64,000 nt of DNA from JAPOXR01 sp965221815 (GTDB lineage: Bacteria; Pseudomonadota; Alphaproteobacteria; Rhodobacterales; Rhodobacteraceae). This document shows positions 8,753 through 17,737 of this stretch, piece by piece. Every line of letters begins with the position of its first letter. Positions within the stretch are counted from its first letter, which is position 1. The notes below the pieces were generated by a model. It ran no database searches and was not told the DNA's origin. It saw only the letters and a list, made by a program, of their open reading frames with translations. The position numbers and the translations under genes are program-made. The stretch covers positions 620,001 to 684,000 of the forward strand of contig OZ244915.1 of assembly GCA_965221815.1 (NCBI GenBank). Reading direction: 5' to 3'.

Positions 8753-9475
8753 ATGAAGTTGACCGATACAGTCAGTCGCGGATTTGATCGTGTAGACAGC
8801 GCGCGGATCGACGCGGGCCTTCGCGCCCATATGAATAAGGTGTACGGTATGATGTCAGCAGCAATGCTGATCACCGGTGTCGTCGCATTCTTCGTCGGAA
8901 ACAGCCCGGCACTCCTGTCAGCTATTTTCACCACTCCGTTGCAGTGGGTCGTTATGCTGGCACCTCTGGGCGTGGTGTTCTTTTTGTCTGCGCGCGTGCA
9001 CAAGTTGACTCTTGCGACTGCGCAATCCGTCTTCTGGGGATTTGCCGGTCTCATGGGGCTGTCGATCTCCTACATCTTTGCAGTTTATACCGGGATGGCC
9101 ATTGCACAGACATTCCTCGTCACAGCGATCGCTTTTGCTGGCCTCAGTCTCTATGGTTATACAACCAAGAGAGACCTGAGCGGGCTGGGCTCATTCCTGA
9201 TCATGGGTGTCATCGGAATTCTGGCTGCCGCGATTATCAATCTTTTTATCGCATCGGCGGCCCTGGCCTTTGCCATTTCGGTGATCGGGGTGCTGGTTTT
9301 TGCCGGTCTGACGGCCTACGATACGCAGAATATCAAGAACACGTATCTTCAAATGGCCAATGCCGGTAACTCCGAGTGGCTCGGGAAGTCTGCGGTGATG
9401 GGGGCGTTGAGTCTTTACATCAACTTCCTCAACATCTTCCTGTTCCTGCTCGCCCTGTTCGGACAACGCGAATAA
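8753..9475 (+). CDS. Bax inhibitor-1 (BI-1/YccA) family membrane protein
   Basis: The 240-residue inner-membrane protein has seven predicted hydrophobic helices. The start is the ATG at 8753, nine bases after GGAG. Family signatures include LRAHMNKVYGMMSAAMLITG at the first helix, a central GLSLYGYTTKRDLSGLGSFL, and the C-terminal AGLTAYDTQNIKN followed by LGALSLYINFLNIFLFLL-like sequence (here MGALSLYINF). The Asp residues of the pH-sensing diaspartyl region of BI-1 channels (TAYDTQ) are present. Bacterial members are associated with FtsH control (YccA) or proton-dependent calcium leak; which applies here is unknown. A strong intrinsic terminator follows. Confidence 0.92.
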   Translation: MKLTDTVSRGFDRVDSARIDAGLRAHMNKVYGMMSAAMLITGVVAFFVGNSPALLSAIFTTPLQWVVMLAPLGVVFFLSARVHKLTLATAQSVFWGFAGLMGLSISYIFAVYTGMAIAQTFLVTAIAFAGLSLYGYTTKRDLSGLGSFLIMGVIGILAAAIINLFIASAALAFAISVIGVLVFAGLTAYDTQNIKNTYLQMANAGNSEWLGKSAVMGALSLYINFLNIFLFLLALFGQRE

Positions 9476-9512
9476 ATTTGTAGACTTGGGCTCAACCTGG
9501 TTCCAGAGAAAG

Positions 9513-9543
9513 AAACGGTCGGATTGTCCGACCGTTTTTTTTT
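9513..9543 (+). terminator. Rho-independent terminator after the Bax-inhibitor gene
   Basis: An 11-bp perfect stem (AAACGGTCGGA / TCCGACCGTTT) with a TTG loop is followed by a run of nine T. It lies 38 bases after the stop codon of the Bax-inhibitor-like gene and separates it from convergent rpmG. Confidence 0.93.
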
Positions 9544-9586
9544 GCCAGGGAGATTTGTCGTCAGTTGGCCTGATGGCAGAAAGGCA

Positions 9587-9754
9587 CTACTTGATTTTGC
9601 CTTCCTTATATTCGACATGTTTGCGGGCAACCGGATCAAATTTGCGTACGGTCATTTTTTCGGTCATCGTTCGCGCATTCTTCTTCGTCACATAAAAGTG
9701 ACCGGTCCCGGCAGTCGAATTGAGCCGGATCTTGATTGTTGCTGGTTTTGCCAT
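9587..9754 (-). CDS. rpmG: 50S ribosomal protein L33
   Basis: The 55-residue ribosomal protein reads MAKPATIKIRLNSTAGTG at its start and ends in KHVEYKEGKIK. It lacks the paired CxxC motifs, so it is the zinc-independent form usual in Proteobacteria. The ATG at 9752-9754 has GGAG eight bases upstream. An in-frame extension further upstream has no homology and is ignored. The gene is convergent with the Bax-inhibitor gene. Confidence 0.97.
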   Translation of the reverse strand: MAKPATIKIRLNSTAGTGHFYVTKKNARTMTEKMTVRKFDPVARKHVEYKEGKIK

Positions 9755-10128
9755 TGCGCAGTCTCCTTGCTTTCGTGTCCGATAAGATCTTTCAAAGTTC
9801 TGCCCCGCCAAGCCCCGGCGGTCGTGATGAAGAATAGACGTTCACTTTGGGCCTGGATACATTTGGGGAACCACTGAAAAATCCGAGAATCCTTTTCGGG
9901 TCGACTGTTCTTGTGTCATATGAGCATCTGGACGTCTTCATGAGACCCATGTCACTCATATCCTGTGCATGAGCACCCGATCACACCCTCGTAATCAAAT
10001 GGCTGTCACATAACGGATGGGAACAGTAACATAACAGGCGCAGAATATGAAAGTCAGAATCAATGAGTCAAGCCTGCCAAGGGCGTTGCCGATCCGATGG
10101 TGTCGATGACACGTCACCTGATCAATTT
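9755..10128. other. Gap between rpmG and rnpB
   Basis: About 370 bases contain the rpmG promoter region and the downstream flank of rnpB. No open frame of interest is visible and I see no second structured RNA. Confidence 0.5.
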
Positions 10129-10508
10129 TGTGCGGATGGCACGTAAGCCGGATTCTGTCCCAGGCAGGTGAACTGCCCTTCGGCGGTCATTCATCTTGCC
10201 GACATGTTACCATGCCGGTCATGCTGCCAACCCGGATCACTTGGCCCAGGACGAGCTTTCGGCACAGCCGATCGCGATCCCTATTTGGCATTGCTCCCGG
10301 TGGGGCTTGCCGTTGCCGTTGCCGTTGCCGGAAACGCGGTGGGCTCTTACCCCACCGTTTCACCCTTACCTCGTGAGAGGCGGTCTGATCTCTGTGGCGC
10401 TTTCCCTCAGGTTACCCTGGCCGGGCGTTACCCGGCACCATTGTCCTGGTGGAGTCCGGACTTTCCTCACGACACAAAATGTCGTGCAACCGCCCAGCCA
10501 TCCGCACG
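10129..10508 (-). ncRNA. rnpB: RNase P RNA (bacterial type A, alphaproteobacterial)
   Basis: The catalytic RNA of RNase P, which trims the 5' ends of tRNA precursors. Read on the minus strand, the ends pair as helix P1 (GCCATCCGCA at 10497-10506 with TGCGGATGGC at 10131-10140). The conserved 5' core GAGGAAAGTCCGGACTCC lies near 10451-10470. The conserved 3' core ACAGAATCCGGCTTA lies at about 10145-10160. GCCGGGTAACGCCCGGC and ACGGTGGGGTAAGAGCCCACCG form the expected internal hairpins. The region near 10307-10330 holds four tandem copies of a hexamer, discussed under findings. Total length of about 380 nt is normal. Exact ends are estimated from P1. Confidence 0.95.
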
Positions 10509-10539
10509 AAGTATGAACTATGCACCAAAGCAATGCGGG

Positions 10540-11241
10540 TCAAGCCGTGTCGTGGGCAGCAAGGACCTCAATCGCCGCCATGTCGCTTTCTGTCAACGGG
10601 CCCTGACGCCAGGGTGCAAAGCGGAGTCGAAAAGCCTGCAACAGCGCGCGGAACCTGTCAGGTGCCGCGTGGGGGTCAATCATCGGGTAACCAAAACGCG
10701 CCGTGTCAATGGCAAACTGCGCCGCGTCGATCATGCAATGACCTGTATCACGTGGCCAGACTGACAGGTTCGATTCGGCCAATCTCTGCCAGTTAAACTT
10801 TGGGCCAGGGTCAGATTTACGCCCCAGGGCAAAGTCAGAATGTGCAATCACACTGGCTGGATGCAGATTATGGCGTTTCAGAATGCAACGCAGTAATCTC
10901 TCCAAGCGCGACATTTGCGGCTCGGGAAACGGCTCATCACCTGAATTGTCAAGTTCGATTCCGATTGATCGCGAGTTGATGTCATCGCGACCCTGCCATT
11001 CGCCATCTCCCGCATGCCAGGCACGTTTGTCCTCAGCCACCAGTTGAAAACAGGTCCCGTCTGCGGCAATCAGATAATGTGCCGAAACATTGAAGCGATC
11101 GCTGCATAACCGTTCCAGCGCCGCTTGCAGGCTTGTCATCGCCGTATAGTGAAGTACGACCAGCGTTGGCGCAACAACGACTCTTCGATCACCAAAATTG
11201 GGTGACGGATGCCAGATGTCACCCGTTGAATCGGACTTCAA
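10540..11241 (-). CDS. N-acetylmuramoyl-L-alanine amidase (Amidase_2 / AmpD-AmiD type)
   Basis: The 233-residue zinc amidase cuts the bond between N-acetylmuramic acid and L-alanine in peptidoglycan fragments. Zinc ligands are His31 in VVLHYTAM, the second His in VIAHSDFALGRKSDPG, and the Asp of KSDPG. Other conserved blocks are VSAHYLI, WHAGDGEWQGRDDINSRSIGIE and PGPKFNW. No signal peptide is visible, so cytosolic recycling of anhydro-muropeptides (AmpD-like) is likely, although AmiD-type lipoprotein relatives exist. Its start overlaps the stop of the upstream lipoprotein gene by four bases (ATGA), so it is the last gene of the gatC-gatA operon. Confidence 0.9.
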   Translation of the reverse strand: MKSDSTGDIWHPSPNFGDRRVVVAPTLVVLHYTAMTSLQAALERLCSDRFNVSAHYLIAADGTCFQLVAEDKRAWHAGDGEWQGRDDINSRSIGIELDNSGDEPFPEPQMSRLERLLRCILKRHNLHPASVIAHSDFALGRKSDPGPKFNWQRLAESNLSVWPRDTGHCMIDAAQFAIDTARFGYPMIDPHAAPDRFRALLQAFRLRFAPWRQGPLTESDMAAIEVLAAHDTA

Positions 11242-12092
11242 TTGATCATGTTGCGATAAATATCCGGTGTCCAGCCGCAGGCAAACCCATCCCCGTCAGG
11301 ATCCAGCCGCAACTTGTCTGTCATCGGCCCACCGGCGTCGAGAAAAGCCTGCTGCGCGGCATAGTCATTGCCAAATTCCGCACATCTCTGTGCCAGCGAA
11401 TGCTGGGCAAAAAACGAACCGAAGCGACTATAGGCCTTGGTTCCGACCCGGTTTGTGGTGTTGAATGCAAAATCGGCGACGCTTGAAACCCCTGGACTTT
11501 GCGGAATCTCTTCCGGCAGGAAGTCCAGTCGGGCAGATCGTTGCCGCTCCAGCCTTGCAGCGTCGGACTCAATCGATTCACGATCTGATACCGCAGCAAA
11601 ATCTTGCTCGTCAGAGATCAGGCTTTGTGATGATGCCTGGCGCCGTGGTGGCGCTCCGTCCAATCCCGTTGCGGCGGCGATCGCCAGAATTGAATTGATA
11701 TTGGCTTCACCAATCTCGTGTGACGGCGCCCCGCTGCTGTTCGCAACCGAACTCTCGATCAATTGATCAGCAACACGAATCTCGGGTGATGTTGTTGCCG
11801 CGGGCCGAACCGTGCCACTGATCGCATCCGGTCCATCGCGTTCCACATATAAGACGGGTGATGTCTCGGGAATCACATCAAGGGCGGGCACCCTCTGGTG
11901 ATGATCGTCCCGAGCTGAATCTCGCTGCTGAGAATGAATCACCTTTTCGGTCTCGCCTCGTAGGGGCAGTTCCTCGACCTGGCCGGGTGAAGATGCCGTC
12001 TCCATACTGGGACCGCAGGCAGATAATGCGCCGAGGAATGATGAGAAAAGAACGGCGCGGGACAACGCGGGTTTATGAATTTTATACTGCAT
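11238..12092 (-). CDS. Putative lipoprotein with C-terminal excalibur-like calcium-binding motif
   Basis: The 284-residue protein begins with a lipoprotein signal (LFSSFLGALSAC), with lipidated Cys26. A long Ser/Glu/Arg-rich, probably disordered middle follows. The last 60 residues form a small domain with QRCAEFGNDYAAQQAFLDAG and LDPDGDGFACGW. The latter matches the D-x-D-x-D-G-x-x-C motif of excalibur calcium-binding domains. The start ATG lies inside the last codons of gatA (11-base overlap), and its stop overlaps the amidase start, so it is translationally coupled to both. The amidase next to it suggests an envelope or peptidoglycan role. This is inference from position only. Confidence 0.8.
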   Translation of the reverse strand: MQYKIHKPALSRAVLFSSFLGALSACGPSMETASSPGQVEELPLRGETEKVIHSQQRDSARDDHHQRVPALDVIPETSPVLYVERDGPDAISGTVRPAATTSPEIRVADQLIESSVANSSGAPSHEIGEANINSILAIAAATGLDGAPPRRQASSQSLISDEQDFAAVSDRESIESDAARLERQRSARLDFLPEEIPQSPGVSSVADFAFNTTNRVGTKAYSRFGSFFAQHSLAQRCAEFGNDYAAQQAFLDAGGPMTDKLRLDPDGDGFACGWTPDIYRNMIN

Positions 12093-13587
12093 CGAGTGAC
12101 CACCATTTGTCTGGTTTGTTGTTGAATTGGAGCGCTGTTTCAAGCGCATAGGCACAGTTTAACAGATCTCCTTCTTTCCATGGCCGACCAATAAGCTGAA
12201 GTCCCAGCGGTAAACCGTTTGAACTCAAAGTCGCAGGAATTGCGATTCCTGGCAACCCCGCCAGATTGACCGGAACAGTAAAGACATCGTTGAGATACAT
12301 TGTTATCGGATCATTGTCTTCTATTTCTCCAATGCGAAATGCAGATTTGGGAGTTGCAGGTGTCAAAACTGCATCAATCCCGTCATGGAACACCCGATCA
12401 AAGTCCTGTTTGATCAGAGTGCGGACTCTTTGCGCACGGCGATAATAGGCTTCGTAAAATCCCTGTGACAGTACGTAGGCTCCAATCATGATTCGCCGCC
12501 TGACCTCAGGGCCGAATCCTTCGGCCCGCGTTTTCTCATACATTTCGATAATTCCGTCGCCAGCGGCACATGTGGCCCGTCGACCATAACGCACACCATC
12601 GTAGCGTGCCAGGTTCGAGGAGGCTTCTGCTGGTGCGATCACATAATATGCAGGCAGCGCAAATTCAGTGTGGGGCAGCGAGATATCAACCGTCTCGGCA
12701 CCCGCCGCCCTGAGTCGATGAGCCCCTTCTGACCAGATGTCATCGATTTCTGCCGGCATATTCTCTGCCCGGTATTCACGCGGAATGCCGATTCTCTTGC
12801 CGCGGATGTCGCCATCAAGCAAGGCTGCGAAGTCAATCGCCGGTTGATTGGCCGAGGTTGAATCCTTGCTGTCATGGCCACTGATTGCCGAGAGCATGAT
12901 CGCCGCATCTTTGACTGAACGGGTCATGGGTCCGGCCTGATCAAGGGATGATGCAAAGGCAATGATCCCCCAGCGTGAACAACGACCGTAGGTTGGCTTG
13001 AGACCGACAATTCCTGATAACGAGGCGGGCTGGCGGATCGACCCCCCGGTATCAGTGCCCAATGCGGCGAGACAAAGGTCGGCTGCCACCGCCGCGGCGG
13101 ATCCTCCGGACGACCCTCCGGGGGTACGTTTGTCGGACGATTCTCTGGCTCTCCATGGATTGACAGTGGGACCATAGATTGAATGTTCAGTCGATGATCC
13201 CATCGCAAATTCATCCATGTTCAGTTTGCCGATCATCACCGCGCCGCCATCGAGGAGTTTATTGGTGACTGTGGATTCATATTCCGGAATGAATCCCTCG
13301 AGGATACGGGATGCCGCCTGGGTTGGAATTCCTTTGGTGCAGAACAGGTCCTTGATTCCGATCGGAATTCCGCAGACCGGAGATTGATCTCCCTTGGCGA
13401 TGCGCTGATCGGCGGCAGCAGCGCGACTCATCGCAATGTCTTCGGTGATGTGACAGAAAGCGTTGAGCTCCGTCGCAGCCTTCGCCGCTTCGAGGCATGC
13501 TTCTGTCAGTTCTGTTGCGGTAAAGTCACCGTTTCTTAAGCCCGCGCTTGCCTGTGAGATGGTGAGACTATTCAGCGACATGTTCAT
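12082..13587 (-). CDS. gatA: Aspartyl/glutamyl-tRNA amidotransferase subunit A
   Basis: The 501-residue amidase-signature enzyme releases ammonia from glutamine and, with GatB and GatC, converts Glu-tRNA(Gln) or Asp-tRNA(Asn) to the amide form. The Ser-cisSer-Lys catalytic set is visible: Lys79 in IGIKDLF, Ser160 in PGGSSGGSAAAVAA, and Ser183 in TDTGGSIRQPAS. Full family length, no breaks. ATG at 13585-13587 overlaps the gatC stop by four bases (ATGA). gatB is not in the window, which is common because it often lies further along or elsewhere. Confidence 0.97.
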   Translation of the reverse strand: MNMSLNSLTISQASAGLRNGDFTATELTEACLEAAKAATELNAFCHITEDIAMSRAAAADQRIAKGDQSPVCGIPIGIKDLFCTKGIPTQAASRILEGFIPEYESTVTNKLLDGGAVMIGKLNMDEFAMGSSTEHSIYGPTVNPWRARESSDKRTPGGSSGGSAAAVAADLCLAALGTDTGGSIRQPASLSGIVGLKPTYGRCSRWGIIAFASSLDQAGPMTRSVKDAAIMLSAISGHDSKDSTSANQPAIDFAALLDGDIRGKRIGIPREYRAENMPAEIDDIWSEGAHRLRAAGAETVDISLPHTEFALPAYYVIAPAEASSNLARYDGVRYGRRATCAAGDGIIEMYEKTRAEGFGPEVRRRIMIGAYVLSQGFYEAYYRRAQRVRTLIKQDFDRVFHDGIDAVLTPATPKSAFRIGEIEDNDPITMYLNDVFTVPVNLAGLPGIAIPATLSSNGLPLGLQLIGRPWKEGDLLNCAYALETALQFNNKPDKWWSLDAV

Positions 13588-13871
13588 TCGACAACTTTTG
13601 GCACGACGAAGAAACCTTCGCGTGAATCCGGAGCGTTGGCCACGACATGAGCGCGTTCGATTGTGGGATCGACATCGTCTGATCTCGATTTGAGTTGCAT
13701 CGGCGTCGCCGATGACATCGGCTCAACATCCGTGACATCCACGTCGTTCAGGCGCGACATAAAGCCGAGGATCGCCTGCAGTTCAGACGCGATGCCCGGC
13801 AACTCGTCTTCAGTGACACGAATTCTTGCGAGATGTGCCGCCTTGCGTGCATCATCAATGTCAATTGCCAT
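13584..13871 (-). CDS. gatC: Aspartyl/glutamyl-tRNA amidotransferase subunit C
   Basis: The 95-residue GatC scaffold wraps around GatA and helps assemble the GatCAB complex. It has the typical N-terminal helix (DDARKAAHLARIRVTEDEL), the Q-A-I-L-G-F-M-x-R-L segment and the C-terminal REGFFVVPKVVE. The start ATG (13869-13871) shares its A with the TGA of the preceding ceramidase-like gene. A TTG one codon earlier would lie wholly within that overlap. The stop overlaps gatA, so the two are coupled. Confidence 0.95.
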   Translation of the reverse strand: MAIDIDDARKAAHLARIRVTEDELPGIASELQAILGFMSRLNDVDVTDVEPMSSATPMQLKSRSDDVDPTIERAHVVANAPDSREGFFVVPKVVE

Positions 13872-14563
13872 CAATCATTCTCTCTTCCTTGATGTGAAAC
13901 CTTCTGCCCCTCACTGCGACTCAAATGGGTAGCGAGTGCATATATCAGCCAGCCAAGTAACACGGCATTCACAATATGCCAGATGAAATGCGTGCCAATT
14001 GGGACGGAAGAACAAACTTTCAGGTCTAGCCAGCGAAAAAATATGGATAAAGCGAGCAGGATAAATCCGTATCCCAGATCTCTTGCCACGATTGGCAGAC
14101 GATGTCTGAGAAAAACTGCATAGCCGAGAATGAGCAGCGCGATTGGTATATATCCGGACGAGTCGCCAATCCAAGGAAACAGATACAGCGTGACCCAGAT
14201 GACGATGAAGGAATAGGGAAAGAAGAGCAAACATATCGCTGTTGCCACAGGGGGTCTCACCTCGAGACAATGTCGGTTGGTTGCGTAAAGATACACGAGG
14301 ACAAAAAGCACGATTGCGAGCACATCGATCATTCCTGTGAATCGATTGGCAAATGTATGAAAAAGCATCGATCCTGCACCGATGAGGCAGACGAGGACGG
14401 ACAACGCAATCGTGACTGAATACCGCCGCGTTTCCGGTCGTGCCAAAGCCCAGGTTGCGGCGATGAAGAATGCCAGATTGGTCAGCGCATTGAGAGGTTC
14501 CGAGAACAGCCCCGGATGCAATCGCTCACAGTAGCCATCTACATATGTGAAGAGATTTTCCAT
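13871..14563 (-). CDS. Ceramidase-domain (CREST superfamily) membrane protein
   Basis: The 230-residue protein has about seven hydrophobic helices and the N-terminal YCERLHPGLFSEPLNALTNLAFF block of bacterial alkaline-ceramidase-like proteins. The CREST residues are present: the Ser and His of GAGSMLFHTFAN, an Asp in TGMIDVLAIVLF, and the C-terminal paired His (GTHFIWHIVNAVLLG). The superfamily comprises zinc-dependent membrane lipid hydrolases and receptors. Amide-lipid hydrolysis is likely, but the substrate is unknown since many such bacteria lack sphingolipids. It is the first gene of the run with gatC and gatA, fused to gatC by a one-base overlap (TGATG). Confidence 0.85.
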   Translation of the reverse strand: MENLFTYVDGYCERLHPGLFSEPLNALTNLAFFIAATWALARPETRRYSVTIALSVLVCLIGAGSMLFHTFANRFTGMIDVLAIVLFVLVYLYATNRHCLEVRPPVATAICLLFFPYSFIVIWVTLYLFPWIGDSSGYIPIALLILGYAVFLRHRLPIVARDLGYGFILLALSIFFRWLDLKVCSSVPIGTHFIWHIVNAVLLGWLIYALATHLSRSEGQKVSHQGREND

Positions 14564-14732
14564 CTGGTCACGACGAAGATTGATGAATCACTTTTTGGCG
14601 GGTTCATGCAGAACGTATAACCGATCAGAAGATGAGGCGATACATGCCGACTGTTTTGGACGTATCATGATGGTCAATCCTGACGAGCTCTCCCTTGGCT
14701 CTCTTCATTCTCCGAATTGCGAGAAAAGGGGT

Positions 14733-15209
14733 TCAGGAATCCTTTCGCAATCGTGCAAAAAAATCCTGTAACAAACCTCTTGCTTCTTTTTCGCCCGTTC
14801 CGACGTAAATTTCGGGTTTGTGATGAATTTGCCGGCTTTCAAAGATCTGCGGTCCGAATTCGATCGCCCCTGATTTTGGATCCGATGCAGCATAATGGAG
14901 ACGAGCGATCTGTGCCAATGAGATTGCGGTCGCACACATCGCACAGGGTTCAAGTGTAACGTAGAGGTGATAGCCCGGAAGACGTTCGCTTGACACGCGT
15001 TTGCAGGCGGCTCGGATCGCAAGGATTTCTGCATGTGCAGTTGGATCGCGATATTCGCGGACCCGGTTCCCGGTCGCGGCAATCAGTTGACCATTGGGAT
15101 CAGCGATCGCCGCGCCAACCGGCACTTCCCCACGACGATAAGCGGCGTGGGCCTCGGCAAGTGCGACCGACATATGGCCGGCAAAGGGAGAGGGGGGTCC
15201 CCAGCGCAT
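14733..15209 (-). CDS. tadA: tRNA(Arg) adenosine-34 deaminase
   Basis: The 158-residue zinc deaminase converts A34 to inosine in tRNA-Arg(ACG). Zinc ligands are the His of DPTAHAEILAIRAA, with catalytic Glu two residues on, and the two Cys of LEPCAMCATAI. EVPVGAAI precedes them as usual. The start at 15207-15209 is chosen because CGGAG lies five bases upstream and the protein is then of normal length. Longer frames starting at 15242 (ATG) and 15263 (TTG) are open. The gene is divergent from rluB across a 585-base gap, an arrangement common in alphaproteobacteria but with a longer spacer here. Confidence 0.95.
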   Translation of the reverse strand: MRWGPPSPFAGHMSVALAEAHAAYRRGEVPVGAAIADPNGQLIAATGNRVREYRDPTAHAEILAIRAACKRVSSERLPGYHLYVTLEPCAMCATAISLAQIARLHYAASDPKSGAIEFGPQIFESRQIHHKPEIYVGTGEKEARGLLQDFFARLRKDS

Positions 15210-15794
15210 CTCACTCCGGTTCAAGTGGTTGCTTTCGACCATCTCACTCGGCGCGCGCACCAATCAGACGGCCCGCGATATGGGTGATGGAGCATATCTG
15301 AAAGAATGCTGTGCGCCGGTTGTCTCGTTGGGCATCTTTGGAGAGACGCGTCCACCAGTGCGTAGCGATCTCGTCAAAACTGTTGTGGCGGAATTTACCA
15401 ACCTCCGTGCATCTGCACCGTTCAATCTGGCATGCGGCACGATAACGCGGACCTTCATCTGCCTTTCCCAATCCCATCGGTATGTGTCAGTCTGACCCAG
15501 ACTGCAGCCTTGCGGGTGTCCGGGTACGCCTCCCGACATGGCCGGGGTGATCTCCCCGATCCACTCTGGCAGTGTTCTGGTGATCTGACTTGACAGACAA
15601 CAGGGCTTCACCCGACCCGCCCGATCATATCTACAGGATTTACACTGATCTTGGCGACGGAACATAACTGCCGTGGTTCGCAAACTCAACCGAAGTTGCT
15701 GTCATATGATATTTGTCGCACAGGCTTGTGCGCGTCTCCGGGTTTTTATTTGTCCCTGCAGGGAATAAAGTCTCGTGAGAGGATTACGCGCGGT
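15210..15794. other. Long gap between tadA and rluB
   Basis: The divergent promoters of tadA and rluB must lie here. No open frame has a convincing start and domain. A minus-strand stretch near 15330-15400 reads FDEIATHWW, faintly like the start of a UbiG methyltransferase, but the next expected block is absent. I see no RNA gene. Confidence 0.5.
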
Positions 15795-16649
15795 ATGTTC
15801 ATGTCGAACCCGATAGACTTGCCAGGGACGGAAGATTCAGGTCCCGTGAACCGGGGCCAGCGTCTGGCCAAGCTCATCTCCAGATCCGGTATTGAGTCCC
15901 GGCGTGGCGCGGAACGCCTCATCGAAGCCGGGCGGGTCAAAGTCAATGGTGCTGTCGTTCATAGCCCTGCTACCAACGTCACGCAGCGTGATCGAATTGC
16001 CGTAGACGGGCAAATTCTGCCTCAGGTTGAGCCTTCTCGGCTATGGTTGCATTATAAACCGCGTGGACTGGTGACGACTGTACGCGATGAAAAGGGGCGG
16101 GACACGGTTTTCGACCGACTGCCGTCCGGATTGCCGCGTCTGATGCCTGTTGGTCGGCTGGATTTGTCATCGGAGGGGCTGTTATTGTTGACCAACGATG
16201 GAGAACTTAAAAGTTGGCTGGAACATCCGTCCACGGGGTGGATGCGCAAATATCGGGTCCGCGCCTTTGGTAATCCTGACACGGCTTGGTTTGAAGACCT
16301 CAAGAAGGGTGTCAGGATAGACGGACAACCCATGGGTCCGATGACAATTGATATCGACAGTCGGTCCAAAAACAATACGTGGTTCACCATTGGTTTACGG
16401 CAGGGTCGCAACCGGGAAATCCGTCGCGCGATGGAGGCGGCAGGCATGATGGTCAATCGGCTGATTCGCATCTCCTATGGACCGTTTCGACTGGGCCAGT
16501 TGAAACCTGGTGACGTGACAGAGGTGCGTCGCAAGGTTCTTCGTGATCAGATCGGACATATGACACCGGTGACGATGGCACAAAAGGTGCGTACCGGTCG
16601 TAACGCGTATCCGAGACAGGAAAAACAGCGGCACAGGAGAAGGTCATGA
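15795..16649 (+). CDS. rluB: 23S rRNA pseudouridine synthase, RsuA/RluB/E/F family
   Basis: The 284-residue enzyme isomerises a specific uridine in 23S rRNA. An S4 RNA-binding domain comes first (LAKLISRSGIESRRGAERLI, VKVNG). The catalytic domain has HYKPRGLVTT, then the GRLDLSSEGLLLLTNDGEL block, whose first Asp is the catalytic one, and RQGRNREIRRAMEAAG. Two Met codons are two codons apart; the first (15795) is preceded by GAGAGG. The C-terminus is short and basic (RQEKQRHRRRS), whereas many alphaproteobacterial relatives have a long Gly/Arg tail. In relatives rsmD often follows; here it is missing. Confidence 0.92.
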   Translation: MFMSNPIDLPGTEDSGPVNRGQRLAKLISRSGIESRRGAERLIEAGRVKVNGAVVHSPATNVTQRDRIAVDGQILPQVEPSRLWLHYKPRGLVTTVRDEKGRDTVFDRLPSGLPRLMPVGRLDLSSEGLLLLTNDGELKSWLEHPSTGWMRKYRVRAFGNPDTAWFEDLKKGVRIDGQPMGPMTIDIDSRSKNNTWFTIGLRQGRNREIRRAMEAAGMMVNRLIRISYGPFRLGQLKPGDVTEVRRKVLRDQIGHMTPVTMAQKVRTGRNAYPRQEKQRHRRRS

Positions 16650-16801
16650 GCACCACGGGTTTTGTGGGGCACGACATTTTTTCGGCGCGCGCAGTTTTGT
16701 CACGCCGATAAAGTCAGGGTGCGGTGGGATCCGGCTTTTTTCGTGGCGGTCGGCCGAGACTGCCGGTACGAAAGGCCTGATCATTGAGAAATGGTGGATT
16801 G

Positions 16802-17677
16802 ATGTTGTGTGCCCGGCGTATGGATAAAACAGGTTTTTCGGCAATTCGATTGATATGTTGTGTCGCAGTGTCATGCGCCATATCCGGATGCCAGTTGCTT
16901 CCTTTCTCATCTCAGAGCGGGGTCTCTGCGCGTTCGGACTCTTCGCGGCTGACATCTCGCCAGGCGATCGAACAGGCAACCTTACCAGGAAGCGCGATCG
17001 TCGACGGTGATGATACAATGCGGGTGTCGTGGCCATCAGCAACGCTTGCCAGAGAATTTCAAGAGTTGGTTTTTACCGGATCCGCATCAGACCGGCGCAG
17101 GGATTCTGTTCTTCTGCAAAAATGGACCGTGCCGGTCCGCATTATGACGTTTTTTGACAATTCAGTGCCACGCGCCATTCAGGAAGCTGATCGACGATTC
17201 CTGCTCTCCCTCGCGCTGCGACTCGAACATTTCACCGGTCACCCCGTCGAGTTGGTGGAATCACGGCCGAATATGCGCGTGTTTGTGATGAGTGAAGCCG
17301 AAATTGCCAATGCTGGAACAGCCGGGCGGACACTTGTCACGCGTGACCGGTCGCTGGCCTGTACATTCAAGGCCACATCACGGGAACCACCGGAATCCGG
17401 TCTCGAGGAGGTCAGTATATACATTCGCTCGGAATTGCCTGAACGGCTTCGCCGCCGTTGTTATCGCCAGCAAATGACACGCGGGATGGGTTTTTTGGGG
17501 GTGAACGGGAACATCAGCCCCACTGTTTTGTCGACAATTGATGCTGCAGATGAATTTACGAGTTTTGACGACTTGATGTTGCGCATGCTGTACGATCCCC
17601 GTTTGCAACCTGGCATGACCCGTTCTCAGGCGCGTCTTCCGATCCACGATCTGTCCACAGAACTTGGTCTTCGCTGA
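16802..17677 (+). CDS. DUF2927-domain lipoprotein
   Basis: The 291-residue protein starts with a lipoprotein signal (VAVSCAISGC, lipidated Cys30). The body matches the DUF2927 family of alphaproteobacteria. It has KWTVPVRIMTFFDNSV near the start, a central zinc-protease-like region without HExxH (FFLSLALRLEHFTGHPVELV-like, here LLSLALRLEHFTG), and a distal C-Y-R-Q-Q-M-T-R-G-M-G-F-L-G block. Its function is unknown. Possible starts are the TTG at 16784, ATG 16802 and ATG 16820; I chose the middle one. It is likely anchored to a membrane facing the periplasm. A tRNA-Phe on the opposite strand follows. Confidence 0.82.
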   Translation: MLCARRMDKTGFSAIRLICCVAVSCAISGCQLLPFSSQSGVSARSDSSRLTSRQAIEQATLPGSAIVDGDDTMRVSWPSATLAREFQELVFTGSASDRRRDSVLLQKWTVPVRIMTFFDNSVPRAIQEADRRFLLSLALRLEHFTGHPVELVESRPNMRVFVMSEAEIANAGTAGRTLVTRDRSLACTFKATSREPPESGLEEVSIYIRSELPERLRRRCYRQQMTRGMGFLGVNGNISPTVLSTIDAADEFTSFDDLMLRMLYDPRLQPGMTRSQARLPIHDLSTELGLR

Positions 17678-17737
17678 CAGATGAGCAAATGCGGCCCCTC
17701 GAGGTGCCAATTGGGCCGATTGTGATTCGGGAAGTGA

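Noticed and set aside
15244..15477. Possible UbiG methyltransferase relic (FDEIATHWW)
   Set aside because: Only one short block fits; the next LH-x-x-NP block is missing.
16646..16711. 21-codon frame overlapping the rluB stop with a strong AGGAGAAGG site
   Set aside because: The site is the Arg-rich end of rluB; the peptide does not resemble RsmD or any leader.
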